DNA of 64,000 bases from Verrucomicrobiaceae bacterium. Lineage in GTDB: Bacteria > Verrucomicrobiota > Verrucomicrobiia > Verrucomicrobiales > Verrucomicrobiaceae. The notes under the pieces were generated by a model, which was not told the DNA's origin, ran no database searches, and saw only the letters and a list, made by a program, of their open reading frames with translations. The position numbers were made by a program, and so were the translations under genes. How positions within the stretch are numbered: position 1 is the first letter of the stretch; each line of letters opens with the position of its first letter. The stretch lies in assembly GCA_016795365.1 (NCBI GenBank), contig JAEUHN010000015.1:33135-97134 (forward strand), in the 5' to 3' direction. Shown in pieces: positions 50,445 through 59,533 of the stretch.

Positions 50445-52169
50445 TTATCCCTGGGCTGCAATGAGCGAGGTGCGGCACAGCTCGGAGTAAAGGCCGCCGG
50501 CGGCGATGAGTTCATCGTGGGTGCCTTGCTCGATGATGCGCCCATGTTCCAGGACGTAAATGCGGTCGGCATTGCGCACGGTGCTCAGGCGATGGGCGAT
50601 GACGAAGCTGGTGCGCTGCTGCATGAGACGCTCCAGAGCTTCCTGGATCTGGCGCTCGGTCTCGGTATCGACGCTCGCGGTGGCTTCGTCGAGGAGGAGG
50701 ATCGGCGGGTTGCGCAGCAGCGCGCGGGCGATGCTGATGCGTTGCTTTTCGCCCACGCTGAGCTTGATGCCGCGCTCGCCCACATGGGTGTCGAGCTGCT
50801 GGGGCAGACGCTTCACGAACTCGTCGGCATTGGCGCTGGCAAGGACGGACCACAGTTCTTCGTCGGTGGCATGGCGTTTGCCGATAAGCAGGTTCGCGCG
50901 CACGGTGCCATTGAAGAGGAAGCTCTCCTGCGTGACGTAGCCCATGAGGCGGCGGAGGCTCGACTTGCTGATCTGCTTCACCGGGATGCCGTCGATGGTC
51001 AGCTCGCCTTCGTCGTGTTCGTAGAAACGGGTGAGGAGATTGATGATCGTCGATTTGCCAGCACCCGTGGGACCGACCAAGGCGATGGTTTGTCCTGGTT
51101 GTGCATCGATCGTGATGCCGTGGACGGTGGGCAGCTTGCCCGTGTAGCTGAAGCCCACGTTGTCGTAACGAATGTGGCCGCGCACGGTGGTGATTGTCTG
51201 ACCGTCATTGATGCCGGCCTCCTCTTCGGCGTCCATGATGCCAAACACACGCTCGCCTGCGGCGCGTCCGGCCTGGATCATCTGATTGAGGCTGTGGAGT
51301 TGCTCGACAGGCTCGTAGAACAAGCGAGCCAGCAGAAGGAACGCGGTGAGGTCACCGGCTTTCATCGTGCCGTGCATGATCGCGCGGGCTCCGAACCAAA
51401 GAATGATGACCACGCCGGTGTCCTTGAGGAATGACATGCTGGGTCGGTAGATGGACCAGACATGCATGAGGTGCAGGGTGGCATCCTTCAGCGAACGGGA
51501 GCTTTCATTGAAGCGTTCGTGCTCCTCCTGCTCCATGGCATACGCCTTGATCTGTCTCATGCCGGAGACGTTGTCGTGGAGGAGGGAGTTCAGTCCGCTG
51601 CTGGCCTTGCGCACCCGGCGGTGGCGCTCGCGTGCGCTCTTCGTGTAGAGCACCGCTCCGAGCATCAGCAAAGGCAGAGGAATCATCGCCGTCCACGTGA
51701 GGGTGGCGTCGGTGTAGAACATGAAGCTCGCGACGATGATGATCTGCAACACGGCGACGAGCCCCTGCTCGACGCCGTCGATGAGCACGCGCTCCACGGC
51801 GGGCACGTCCTCGGATACGGTGGTCATGATGTCGCCCGTGGGACGATTATCGAACCACTTCAATGGGAGCCGTTGCAGCCTCTGGTAGAGGTCGCTGCGC
51901 AAATCATAGATCACCTTTTGCTCGAAGGTGTTGTTCAGCCGGATGCGGAGCGAGTTAAAGAGGTTCTGCGCCAGATAGGCTCCGAGCACCAGCAACCCCG
52001 CAGGCGTGAGTTTCTCCCAGGCCTGATGTGGGATGATGTCGTCAATGATCGACCTCGTGACCATCGGCAGCACCAGCACCATCAGCGTTCCGCCAATGGC
52101 GCACGCCAGCTGAGCCACCGCCATACCGGGGTAACGACGGAGATAAGAGAGGACGCGGAAGACGGACAT
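50445..52169 (-). CDS. MsbA-like ABC exporter (fused permease-ATPase)
   Basis: 574 aa half-transporter: six-helix ABC_membrane domain (1-320; e.g. LPLKWFDNRPTGDIMTTVSED coupling helix, EPVEQLHSLNQMIQAG) and an ATPase domain with Walker A GPTGAGKST, TQESFLFNGTVRANL (Q-loop and X-loop), signature LSVGEKQRISIARAL, Walker B ILLLDEATASVD and H-loop AHRLST. MsbA/lipid-A-type or multidrug exporter; works as a homodimer. The ATG follows an uninterrupted C8 tract on the coding strand (G8 at 52171-52178) and no Shine-Dalgarno site. Confidence 0.9.
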   Translation of the reverse strand: MSVFRVLSYLRRYPGMAVAQLACAIGGTLMVLVLPMVTRSIIDDIIPHQAWEKLTPAGLLVLGAYLAQNLFNSLRIRLNNTFEQKVIYDLRSDLYQRLQRLPLKWFDNRPTGDIMTTVSEDVPAVERVLIDGVEQGLVAVLQIIIVASFMFYTDATLTWTAMIPLPLLMLGAVLYTKSARERHRRVRKASSGLNSLLHDNVSGMRQIKAYAMEQEEHERFNESSRSLKDATLHLMHVWSIYRPSMSFLKDTGVVIILWFGARAIMHGTMKAGDLTAFLLLARLFYEPVEQLHSLNQMIQAGRAAGERVFGIMDAEEEAGINDGQTITTVRGHIRYDNVGFSYTGKLPTVHGITIDAQPGQTIALVGPTGAGKSTIINLLTRFYEHDEGELTIDGIPVKQISKSSLRRLMGYVTQESFLFNGTVRANLLIGKRHATDEELWSVLASANADEFVKRLPQQLDTHVGERGIKLSVGEKQRISIARALLRNPPILLLDEATASVDTETERQIQEALERLMQQRTSFVIAHRLSTVRNADRIYVLEHGRIIEQGTHDELIAAGGLYSELCRTSLIAAQG

Positions 52170-52308
52170 TGGGGGGGGACGGGGGCGGTGGGGAGGTAGA
52201 GAAGTGCAAAAGTCGAGAAGTGAACCGGATGCCGATCACAGACCTACTGATCTACAGTCCCACCGATCTACTGATGCTCTGGTCCACGGCCTCTACCGGA
52301 CGATTTGC

Positions 52309-52701
52309 TCAGGACTGGCTGACGTAGTCAACGACCAGCACCTTGTCGAGGATCGGGCGGAGCAGGGTGCCGAAGGCCTTGTGATCAGGGTGCGGGAGAT
52401 AGACCTCCAGACCAGCCTTGTCCTTGAACGTGACGAAGAAGCAATGCGTGAAGCCATCGTTTTTGCCCTCAGGGCTCACGTTGGTGCCCCACTCGTAACC
52501 GGTGATCGTGTTGATCTTCGTCGGCAGCGCACGGAATGCGTCTTCCACGGCCTTCACCTGCTCAGGCGTGGCACTATCTTTGAACTTGAAGAGAACGACA
52601 TGGCGGTAAACGCCAGCTTCGGCGGCGGAGGATTGGGTGGACATAAAGAAGGCGATGATGCTGCTAACGACGGCGGTGAACAAGAAGAGACGCGATTTCA
52701 T
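52309..52701 (-). CDS. Exported Dabb (stress-responsive A/B barrel) protein
   Basis: 130 aa from ATG 52701 (MKSRLFLFTAVVSSIIAFFM), a signal peptide or anchor. Dabb domain: YRHVVLFKFKDSATPEQVKAVEDAFRALP, YEWGTNVSPEGKNDGFTHCFFVTF and YLPHPDHKAF, the H-P-x-H signature. Ferredoxin-like dimeric barrel, usually cytosolic; export to the periplasm is common in PVC bacteria. Function unknown. Divergent from the DUF1080 gene. Confidence 0.88.
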   Translation of the reverse strand: MKSRLFLFTAVVSSIIAFFMSTQSSAAEAGVYRHVVLFKFKDSATPEQVKAVEDAFRALPTKINTITGYEWGTNVSPEGKNDGFTHCFFVTFKDKAGLEVYLPHPDHKAFGTLLRPILDKVLVVDYVSQS

Positions 52702-52826
52702 GAGCGGGGCATAGGACACAGCAAGCGGTGGAGTTCAAATGCCGGTTGCGGAGATTGGGTGACGACGAGCCAAGCAGGTGTCGCGCAAGAATGCTGTCGC
52801 AGCGCACGAACTCCTGGGCCTCAACC

Positions 52827-53564
52827 ATGAAGTCGCTATCCATCACCTTGCTCGTTCTTCTTTCGTCCGTCGCTCTCCATGCCGAGCCCCCAGCGGGCTT
52901 TCGCGCCTTGTTCAATGGCAAGGATTTGTCCGGCTGGTATGGGCTGAATCCGCACAACGTGGCGAAGCTGACGGGCGAGAAAAAGGACGCGAAGCTCAAA
53001 CAGGAGCGCGAGGAGTTTTCGAAGCACTGGCGCGTGGAGAACGGTGAGCTGGTCAATGCAGGCACCGGACCCTACGCGACCACGGACGAGGAGTTTGGCG
53101 ACATCGAATTGCGCATCGACTACAAGACGGTGGCCAAGGCGGACAGCGGCATCTACCTGCGCGGCTGCCCTCAGGTGCAGATCTGGGACAAGAACCAAGT
53201 CTTTGATCCCAAGAAGCCGGATCGCAAGCCGCACCTTGGGTCGGGTGGTCTCTTCAACAACACCCCTGGCAAGCCGGGCCGCGATCCGCTGGTGCTGGCG
53301 GACAAGGAGTTCGGCGAGTGGAACCAGTTCCGCATCGTCCAGGTGGGGGATCGCACCTGGGTATGGCTCAATGACAAGCTCGTCGTCGATGGCGCGGTGA
53401 TGGAGAACTACTGGGACACCAAGCGCGAGACGCCGCTGCCCGCAAAAGGCCCGATCATGCTGCAGACCCATGGCGGAGAGATTCGCTGGCGCAATCTTCA
53501 GGTGCGCGAGATCGGTGCTGACGAGGCGAAGAAGATTCTCGCGACCGGTCCGGCTGCCAGGTAG
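52827..53564 (+). CDS. Exported DUF1080 protein (second copy)
   Basis: 245 aa from ATG 52827 with signal peptide (MKSLSITLLVLLSSVALHA). DUF1080 core: FRALFNGKDLSGWYGLNP, KHWRVENGELVNAGTGPYATTDEEFGDIELRIDYKTV, ADSGIYLRGCPQVQIWD, GGLFNNTPGKPGRDPLVLADK, EWNQFRIVQVGDRTWVWLND and IMLQTHGGEIRWRNLQVREI. Longer, complete concanavalin-like form compared with the gene at 21943. Probable periplasmic glycoside or keto-glycoside hydrolase. Followed on the same strand by the Ldh-family dehydrogenase, 128 bp on, which may use the product. Confidence 0.88.
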   Translation: MKSLSITLLVLLSSVALHAEPPAGFRALFNGKDLSGWYGLNPHNVAKLTGEKKDAKLKQEREEFSKHWRVENGELVNAGTGPYATTDEEFGDIELRIDYKTVAKADSGIYLRGCPQVQIWDKNQVFDPKKPDRKPHLGSGGLFNNTPGKPGRDPLVLADKEFGEWNQFRIVQVGDRTWVWLNDKLVVDGAVMENYWDTKRETPLPAKGPIMLQTHGGEIRWRNLQVREIGADEAKKILATGPAAR

Positions 53565-53692
53565 GGCAGGGGCTCCTGCTTGGACCGTGCGTTCCGCTCA
53601 CATCTTCGTTTGGCAAGTCCGTGCATCGCGCTACCGATGCGCGCTCCGGGCGAGGGCTTGTCCTGTGCCCGTCATCTTTATCACCTCGCGTC

Positions 53693-54811
53693 ATGCCTAC
53701 CTACCACGTCTTCCCCACGCAGCAGCACAATGATCTCGTTCGCGCCGCCTACCTTCATCGCGGCTACACCGCCGCCGAGGCAGAGGACGCCGCGCGGTTT
53801 TGCGAAATGGCCAGTGCCCATGGCATTCGCACCCATAATGCGATCAAGGCCTTGCACCTGGACCATCTCTTCGGCAGCGCCACCGGAGGCTGCAAGCCAG
53901 GCGCAGAGATCGAGGTGATCGCGAAGAAGTTCGAGGCTAGCGAGGTCTGGGATGGCAAGCTGAAGCTTGGGCAATCCGTCGCCTTCCGTGCGATGGAGCG
54001 CTGCATGGAACTCGCCGACAAATACGGCGTGGGCCAGGTGAGCGTGGACAATGCCTTCCATTATCTCTGGGGCGGTGGCTACGTGATGGACGCGGCGAAG
54101 AAGGGCTACATCGCTTACACGAACTGCACATCCACACTGGCCGAAGTGGTGCCCTTTGGTGGCAAGTTCCCCGTGCTCGGCACCAATCCCCACTCCTGGG
54201 GCCTGCCCACGCAGGATGCCTGTGGTTTCCCCATCGTGATCGACTGGGCCACCAGCACCGTTGCGATGGGCCGCGTGCAACAGCTCAAGCGTGAGGGCAA
54301 GCCTTTGCCTCCTGGCGCAGCCGTGGATGCGGCTGGCAATCCCACAACCGATGCGAACGAAGCCGCCTGGCTCCTGCCCTTCGGCGCGCACAAGGGCTAT
54401 GGATTGTCCCTCCTGATCGAGGTCATGGGTGGCATGATCGGCGGCAGCCTGCCCACGCTTCGCGGCGGCGGCGGTCATCCCGACATCAAGGCGCAGCCCT
54501 TCCCCGCAGGCGAGAAGCGCACGAGCAGCTTCTACTTCCAGGTGATTCATCCCGATGCGATCAGCAGCGGTCTCTTCGCCAAGGGCCGGACCTTTGCGGA
54601 CAATGTGAAGGCTGTCATTGATGACATCCTCGGCCATGGCAACGAAGGCTGCATGTTGCCCGGTCAGCCCGAGGCACAGAACGCGGCGCACACGGCGAAG
54701 GCGGGTGGCTTGCTCTTCAGCACGGCGGAAGTCGATGCGCTCAATGAGATCGCGCGTGAGGTCGGCTTTGCCGAAGTCAACGCGGCGAGCCTGCCGAGTT
54801 ACGAGGCGTAA
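53693..54811 (+). CDS. Malate/L-lactate/ureidoglycolate dehydrogenase-family (Ldh_2) oxidoreductase
   Basis: 372 aa from ATG 53693 (MPTYHVFPTQQHNDLV). Ldh_2 family: FCEMASAHGIRTHNAIKALHLD, GQVSVDNAFHYLWGGGYVM, TNCTSTLAEVVPFGG with VLGTNPHSWGLPT (NAD site), VIDWATSTVAMGRVQQL, LLPFGAHKGYGLSLLIEVMGG and a C-terminal PGQPEAQNA. NAD(P)-dependent oxidoreductase of 2-hydroxyacids; the exact substrate (malate, ureidoglycolate, sulfolactate or a sugar acid) cannot be assigned. Cytosolic. Confidence 0.88.
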   Translation: MPTYHVFPTQQHNDLVRAAYLHRGYTAAEAEDAARFCEMASAHGIRTHNAIKALHLDHLFGSATGGCKPGAEIEVIAKKFEASEVWDGKLKLGQSVAFRAMERCMELADKYGVGQVSVDNAFHYLWGGGYVMDAAKKGYIAYTNCTSTLAEVVPFGGKFPVLGTNPHSWGLPTQDACGFPIVIDWATSTVAMGRVQQLKREGKPLPPGAAVDAAGNPTTDANEAAWLLPFGAHKGYGLSLLIEVMGGMIGGSLPTLRGGGGHPDIKAQPFPAGEKRTSSFYFQVIHPDAISSGLFAKGRTFADNVKAVIDDILGHGNEGCMLPGQPEAQNAAHTAKAGGLLFSTAEVDALNEIAREVGFAEVNAASLPSYEA

Positions 54812-55023
54812 GATGAGGTGCGAAGGCTGCGGCGGTCCATCACCGCAGCTCTCTGCTACTTCTTTCATGCGTGACGATGGGAGTTTTTTGTCTTGTCACC
54901 TCATGCCCGCCTCTCTAAAACCAGCGCGTCTTCGGCTCTGGCAGCGCTTCGCGGTGTCCTGAACCTCCCGACCATACAAACGATACCATCATACCCTAAC
55001 ATCCACACACACGGACCTCACCT

Positions 55024-56583
55024 ATGAGCGAAAACAATCGAATGCGACTACTTTGGGCTGGCTTCATGGCCATCCTTGCCGCCGGCGTCGGCTTTGCCAT
55101 CCGCGGCGGTATCTTTGACAACTGGGGCAAAGAATACGGCTTCACCGGCGCCCAGCTCGGAGCCATCGGCGGCGCTGGTTTCTCCGGCTTCTGCTTCGGC
55201 ATCATCATCGGCGGCGTGATCGTGGACAAGATCGGTTACGGCAAGCTGGTGGCTGTGGCGCTTCTTTGCCATGTGCTCTCCGCATTCGTGACCTTCGGTG
55301 CCAGCTCGCCGGCCAATGCTTACACCTTCCTCTTCTGGGGCATGTTCATCTTCGCGTTTGCCAACGGCACTCTGGAAGCCGTGGCCAATCCGCTGGTGGC
55401 GACGCTGTTCCCTGAGAACCGCACGCACTACCTCAACATTCTGCATGCCTCCTGGCCTGCGGGCATGGTGCTCGGTGTGACGGCAGGCTGGCTGCTGGAC
55501 GATATGATGCAGGTGAGCTGGAAGATTCAGCTGGCTCTCTACCTCGTTCCCACAGCGCTCTACGCGTTCATGTTCATGGGCCAGACCTTCCCGAAATCGG
55601 AAGCAGCTGCCAAGGGTTCCAGCTTCGTCTCCATGCTCAAGCCGGTGGGTATCCTCGGCGCGCTGGTGGTGTGCTACCTGCTCGCTCAGTTCTTCGGCGA
55701 CATCAGCAAGGCCTTCGCTCCTGATTCTGCCAAGACCATTGGCTGGGTCATCGGTGGATTGCTGCTTGCCGGTGTGGCAGTGATGACCAAAGGCTCCCTC
55801 GGTTCCATCTTGCTCTTCGTGCTCTTCTTCACCCACGCGCTCGTCGGCGCGGTCGAACTCGGCACCGATGGCTGGATTCAGAACATCACGGGCAACCTGT
55901 TCAACTCGACCCAGGGCAAGATCCTGTTCTTCTGGACCTCGGCCATCATGTTCGGTCTGCGCTTCTGCGCTCACTGGATCGAAAACACCCTCAAGCTCTC
56001 GCCTGTAGGTCTGCTCGTGGTTTGCGCTGCGATCGCCTGCGTTGGCCTGAACCTCGCCAGCGGCATGCAGAGCTTCGGCATGGCGCTCGTTGCTCTCGGC
56101 ATCTACGCCGTTGGCAAGACCTTCTTCTGGCCCACCATGCTTGCCGTCGTGGGTGACCGCTTCCCGCAGACGGGTGCCGTCGCCATGTCCATCATGGGTG
56201 GCATCGGCATGCTCTCCGCTGGTCTGATCGGTGGCCCAGGTCTGGGCTATTGCAAAGATCGCTTTGCAGGCGAGGCGCTGAACAAGGCCGACGCTGCCGT
56301 GTATGCCGAATACAAGGCCGCTCAGCCCAGCAAGTTCCTCAACCTTGACGCCACGGCTGCTTACGGCCTCGACGGCACCAAGCTGGCCGCCGCCAAGGAA
56401 GCCAAGGAAAAGACTCCTCAGCAGCAGAAGGTGGTGGAAGCAGACCAGGCTGGCGATCGCGCCACCCTGAAGGCTGACTCCTTCATCCCGCTGACCATGG
56501 CGGTCATCTACCTCGCGCTCCTGCTCTATTTCAAGGGCATCGGTGGCTACCGCGTGGTCAAGATCGATGAAGCTGCGGCCTAG
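55024..56583 (+). CDS. MFS transporter with large C-terminal loop
   Basis: 519 aa, 12 membrane helices predicted. MFS features: [35 protein letters not shown] (loop 2-3 'G-x-x-x-D-x-x-G'), [48 protein letters not shown] soluble insert of about 80 residues (Ala/Lys rich, about 410-490) lies between the last two helices. The '[23 protein letters not shown]' motif is common in PVC nutrient permeases of unknown sugar or sugar-acid specificity. It follows the DUF1080 and dehydrogenase genes, so uptake of a related carbohydrate is plausible. A strong terminator ends it. Confidence 0.92.
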   Translation: MSENNRMRLLWAGFMAILAAGVGFAIRGGIFDNWGKEYGFTGAQLGAIGGAGFSGFCFGIIIGGVIVDKIGYGKLVAVALLCHVLSAFVTFGASSPANAYTFLFWGMFIFAFANGTLEAVANPLVATLFPENRTHYLNILHASWPAGMVLGVTAGWLLDDMMQVSWKIQLALYLVPTALYAFMFMGQTFPKSEAAAKGSSFVSMLKPVGILGALVVCYLLAQFFGDISKAFAPDSAKTIGWVIGGLLLAGVAVMTKGSLGSILLFVLFFTHALVGAVELGTDGWIQNITGNLFNSTQGKILFFWTSAIMFGLRFCAHWIENTLKLSPVGLLVVCAAIACVGLNLASGMQSFGMALVALGIYAVGKTFFWPTMLAVVGDRFPQTGAVAMSIMGGIGMLSAGLIGGPGLGYCKDRFAGEALNKADAAVYAEYKAAQPSKFLNLDATAAYGLDGTKLAAAKEAKEKTPQQQKVVEADQAGDRATLKADSFIPLTMAVIYLALLLYFKGIGGYRVVKIDEAAA

Positions 56584-56614
56584 TCGTTCTCTCACGATCC
56601 CTTCAATCTCATTG

Positions 56615-56647
56615 CGACCCGCCCTCACCGGCGGGTCGTTTTGTTTT
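56615..56647 (+). terminator. Rho-independent terminator of the MFS gene
   Basis: Perfect 9-bp stem CGACCCGCC (56615-56623) with GGCGGGTCG (56630-56638), loop CTCACC, then TTTTGTTTT. Confidence 0.95.
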
Positions 56648-56720
56648 CAGGACCTGTGAACCTGTCCGAACCGCCTCTTGCATGAGGGCGCTAGCGATTC
56701 ACAATGCCGCCCCTTTTCCC

Positions 56721-57728
56721 ATGACCGAATTCGCCTTCTTCCGCCTCCCCGATGGACACGCCTGGCTTGGCCTGGGTCCGTTCGTGGAGCACGCGGAAAT
56801 GCCGACGGGCACGGTGTTTTACTGGAACGACTTCGATCTGTCTGACCCGAAGCCCTGGAAGGTGCCCGCGAAGCTGGTGGAGGTGCGCTCGATGGAGGAC
56901 CTTCAGCCTGTGCTTGGTGACGCCACTGCCTTGCAAGTGATGTGGGAGAAGCCGCCGACCGAGGGCTTCAAGATGGCCTTCCGACGCATTCGCCGTGAAG
57001 TGCTGGCTGCTCGATTGCAGAAGATGGTGCCCGTGCTGACCGAGCGCGGCAGTGTCTCAGCGGGTCAGCCTGCGGCGTTGCTCAAACAAGTGCTGGCGGC
57101 TCCGGCGAATCTCTGGGGCTATGCGCACGTGGGCACTTCGAGTGGCTTCCTGGGTGCCACGCCGGAACTCCTTTTCCGCACTCATGGCACGCAGGTGGAA
57201 ACGATGGCCCTCGCGGGCACGGCCAAGCCTGGGGCAGGGGAGTCTTTCCTGACCGACCTCAAGGAGATCGAGGAGCATGAAATCGTTGCCCGTTTCCTCA
57301 TGGATCGCCTGAGCCCGCTTGGCCCCGTGGAACGCGATCCACGCGAGGTCTGCGAAACCGCCGGTCTGCGCCATTTCCACAGCAAGCTACGGGTATCCTC
57401 TGGCACTGCCCCTCGCCCCGATGACTTGGTGCGGTTGCTGCATCCAACGCCTGCCGTGGGCTGTCTGCCTCGCAGCGAGGAATGGCTGGACCGTCTGCGC
57501 GAGTATCGCACGCTGCTGAAGGTGCCAGGTTTCTTCGGGGCTCCGTTTGGGTTCAGCCACGATGGCACGCAGCACTTCGTGGTGTCGATCCGTGGCCTGG
57601 GGTGGGATGGTGACGTGGTTCATCTTCCCTCCGGTTGCGGCATCGTGGGCGGCAGTGCCTTCGATCACGAATGGCGTGAACTCCGCCTCAAACGTGAAGC
57701 CGTGGTGCGACTGCTCGGGTGCGGGTGA
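56721..57728 (+). CDS. menF: Isochorismate synthase (chorismate-binding enzyme)
   Basis: 335 aa from ATG 56721 (MTEFAFFRLPDGH). Chorismate-utilising fold: FLGATPELLFR, TMALAGTAKPG, DLKEIEEHEIVARFL, LLHPTPAVGCLPR, GFFGAPFGF and LPSGCGIVGGSAFDHEW; the ALAGT and HPTPAVGG/C-type boxes carry the Mg/chorismate residues. Length and the lack of a glutamine amidotransferase partner favour isochorismate synthase of menaquinone synthesis over anthranilate or aminodeoxychorismate synthase. Other men genes are not in the window. The upstream region has CTAGCGATTC. Confidence 0.82.
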   Translation: MTEFAFFRLPDGHAWLGLGPFVEHAEMPTGTVFYWNDFDLSDPKPWKVPAKLVEVRSMEDLQPVLGDATALQVMWEKPPTEGFKMAFRRIRREVLAARLQKMVPVLTERGSVSAGQPAALLKQVLAAPANLWGYAHVGTSSGFLGATPELLFRTHGTQVETMALAGTAKPGAGESFLTDLKEIEEHEIVARFLMDRLSPLGPVERDPREVCETAGLRHFHSKLRVSSGTAPRPDDLVRLLHPTPAVGCLPRSEEWLDRLREYRTLLKVPGFFGAPFGFSHDGTQHFVVSIRGLGWDGDVVHLPSGCGIVGGSAFDHEWRELRLKREAVVRLLGCG

Positions 57729-57749
57729 GGAATTGAACCCTCAGTCACC

Positions 57750-59318
57750 TCAGCGAGTCAGCAGCACCTCAAAGCCGAAGATCTCGCGGAAGAGATCGCA
57801 CTTCGAATTGATCGCAATCTGCTCCACCGTGGTGTCATCGACGCCGGGGGTCTGAATGATGAGGCGGTTGCCTTGCGGGCGCAGATGGATCGTCTTGATG
57901 CGCTGGGAGTGGCTGCGATCCAGAGCATCGGCAATGCGCAGGATGGCGGCCAGCTTGAAGACCACCATGCGCTCCTCACGGCTGAGTTCGGAGAAGTGCG
58001 GATGGTTGGACTCGGGATTGTAGCGGCGATGGTAGCGAGCGAGCAAGGCTACGATGGTCCGGTCCTCGGTGCTGATGCCGAACAACTCCGTGTTGAGGAT
58101 GAGATACATCGAGTGCTTGTGATGCTCTCGCGCACTGACGAACATGCCCACCTCGTGCAGGATGGCGGCCACGCGGAGGAGCAGTTCATGCTTGGGCTCC
58201 AAGGCGTGCAGGTGGCGCAGCTCACGGAAGATCTGCTGTGCGAAAGTGGCGACGTGCTCGGCGTGCTTGTGGTCGGTTTTGTATTTCTTCGCCAGCTCCT
58301 GGGCCGATGACATGATCTCTTCCTGGAAGGTCCCGCTGAGGGAGCCTTCGTTCATGAGGTCCAGGATCAGGTCGCGCTGGAAGTCGCGCGCAGGCACATA
58401 AATCATCTCGTCACCGAATCGGCGGGCGAGGGCGAGATTGGTCTGGAGCGCAGGCACGATGCCCTCGCTGCCCGTGTAGTGAACGTGCAGTCGCCGCACG
58501 AGCTGGTCCGGCGTGAGTTGGGCGAGTTTCTCTGTAAAGTTGGCCAGCTGGTTTTCCGTGACCGCATAGGCTCCGTGCTTCTCAGCCACGATGTGCGGCG
58601 ACACGCTCTGAATCTCGGCACCGATCGCGACATGGTGATGAATCTCCACGCCGGAGAAGTCCTGCGCGAGGTGATCGACGACGCCTTTGATCTGCTCCTC
58701 GAAGTGCGCGAGCTTGCGAGGGTTTTCCGTTTCCTCCATGGCGGCCACGGCTTCACGAGCGCGGAAAATGCCCAGGCGGTAGCTGGTGTAGGCGGCGATG
58801 CGGCCCTTCTTGAAATACAAGGCACGGGTGTTGCCGGGGCCGATGTGGGAGATCATCGTGAGCCCTTGATCCAGTGCGCTGTTTTGTTTCAGCAGGCGCA
58901 CGGCGGCGAGGTAGATGAGGCGCGTCATTTCGCCTTCGTCGAGCAGGCTCACATTGCAGCCCGTCGTCACTTGCAAGCGATTGAGGAAGACCTCGGGATT
59001 CGTGGCTTCGCTCAGGATGTTCGTGGTGTAGAGCCTCACACGCGAAGCCGGAATCTCATACTCACGAATGCTCTGCATGAAGTCGCGCAAGATGTTCGCG
59101 GCCTGCTCCATGGTGCTTCGTGAGACCGTGCCGGTGCGGAAGATGTCGCGCGCGGTGGGCAAAGGTTTGTCCAGGTGCTCCAGGGGCGTGACAGTGCCAT
59201 CGGCGGCGCGATCACCAATGATGAGCGAGATCGACGCTGCTCCCATGTAAATGAGAGCGGTCTCGTGACCTGAAAGCTGGCTGCCGCGAGCAGCAGAGAG
59301 ATCGTGTGCGGGGTCCAT
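57750..59318 (-). CDS. Degenerate Ppx/GppA-type protein with HD-like C-terminus
   Basis: 522 aa. Same layout as exopolyphosphatase/pppGpp phosphatase: ASKHA domain (about 15-320) followed by an HD-like helical domain (about 335-480). The phosphate-binding loops are eroded: IYMGAASISLIIG replaces 'IDIGSNSxRL', SLLDEGEMTRLIYLA replaces the 'SGxEEARLIYLG' loop, and SHIGPGNTRALYF replaces 'DIGGGSxEL'. The helical domain keeps LHEVGMFVSAREHHKHSMYLIL, with HE in place of HD. It may bind nucleotide or polyphosphate without hydrolysing it, or act through the C-terminal domain. The start is preceded by a TTCATCCTTCATCATTC leader repeat. Confidence 0.8.
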   Translation of the reverse strand: MDPAHDLSAARGSQLSGHETALIYMGAASISLIIGDRAADGTVTPLEHLDKPLPTARDIFRTGTVSRSTMEQAANILRDFMQSIREYEIPASRVRLYTTNILSEATNPEVFLNRLQVTTGCNVSLLDEGEMTRLIYLAAVRLLKQNSALDQGLTMISHIGPGNTRALYFKKGRIAAYTSYRLGIFRAREAVAAMEETENPRKLAHFEEQIKGVVDHLAQDFSGVEIHHHVAIGAEIQSVSPHIVAEKHGAYAVTENQLANFTEKLAQLTPDQLVRRLHVHYTGSEGIVPALQTNLALARRFGDEMIYVPARDFQRDLILDLMNEGSLSGTFQEEIMSSAQELAKKYKTDHKHAEHVATFAQQIFRELRHLHALEPKHELLLRVAAILHEVGMFVSAREHHKHSMYLILNTELFGISTEDRTIVALLARYHRRYNPESNHPHFSELSREERMVVFKLAAILRIADALDRSHSQRIKTIHLRPQGNRLIIQTPGVDDTTVEQIAINSKCDLFREIFGFEVLLTR

Positions 59319-59331
59319 GGGGAAGGGTGAA

Positions 59332-59358
59332 ATAGGAATGATGAAGGATGAAGAGAGG
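59332..59358. repeat. TTCAT-type leader repeat upstream of the Ppx-like gene
   Basis: On the minus strand CTCTTCATCCTTCATCATTC then CTATTTCACCCTTCCCC runs directly into the ATG at 59318. Same family as the repeats at 19537, 41621, 59500 and 63511. Confidence 0.7.
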
Positions 59359-59385
59359 CGTAGAAATCGAAGGCGTGCTGGAGAT

Positions 59386-59399
59386 CAGGCTTTAGCCTG
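59386..59399. repeat. Short palindrome CAGGCTTTAGCCTG
   Basis: A 5-bp stem CAGGC/GCCTG around TTTA in the gap between the Ppx-like and ROK genes. It may be a fragment of an intergenic repeat; no T-tract follows. Nothing else is recognised in the 215-bp gap except the TTCAT repeats on either side. Confidence 0.4.
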
Positions 59400-59499
59400 T
59401 GGTGGTGGGCTTACACTGTGTCTCCTCACCGCCGCAGCTTAAAGTTTGAAATCCAGCGCTGACACGAAGCCTCACCGCACACGCGAGAAGCAGATGTTC

Positions 59500-59527
59500 T
59501 TCATCATTCATACTTCATCGTTCATCC
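59500..59527. repeat. TTCAT-type repeat downstream of the ROK gene
   Basis: TTCATCATTCATACTTCATCG followed by TTCATCC on the plus strand, 7 bp from the ROK gene's stop. Unlike the other copies it is not directly before a start codon in its reading direction. Confidence 0.7.
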
Positions 59528-59533
59528 TTTCGA

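Noticed and set aside
54826..54849. Hairpin GCTGCGG/CCGCAGC after the dehydrogenase gene
   Set aside because: Seven-bp stem with a ten-base loop and no T-run; too weak to call a terminator.
53681..54868. 395-aa open frame on the minus strand
   Set aside because: Antisense to the Ldh-family dehydrogenase, which has clear family motifs.
55048..56628. 526-aa open frame on the minus strand
   Set aside because: Antisense to the MFS transporter over its whole length; Glu/His-rich shadow with no recognisable domain.
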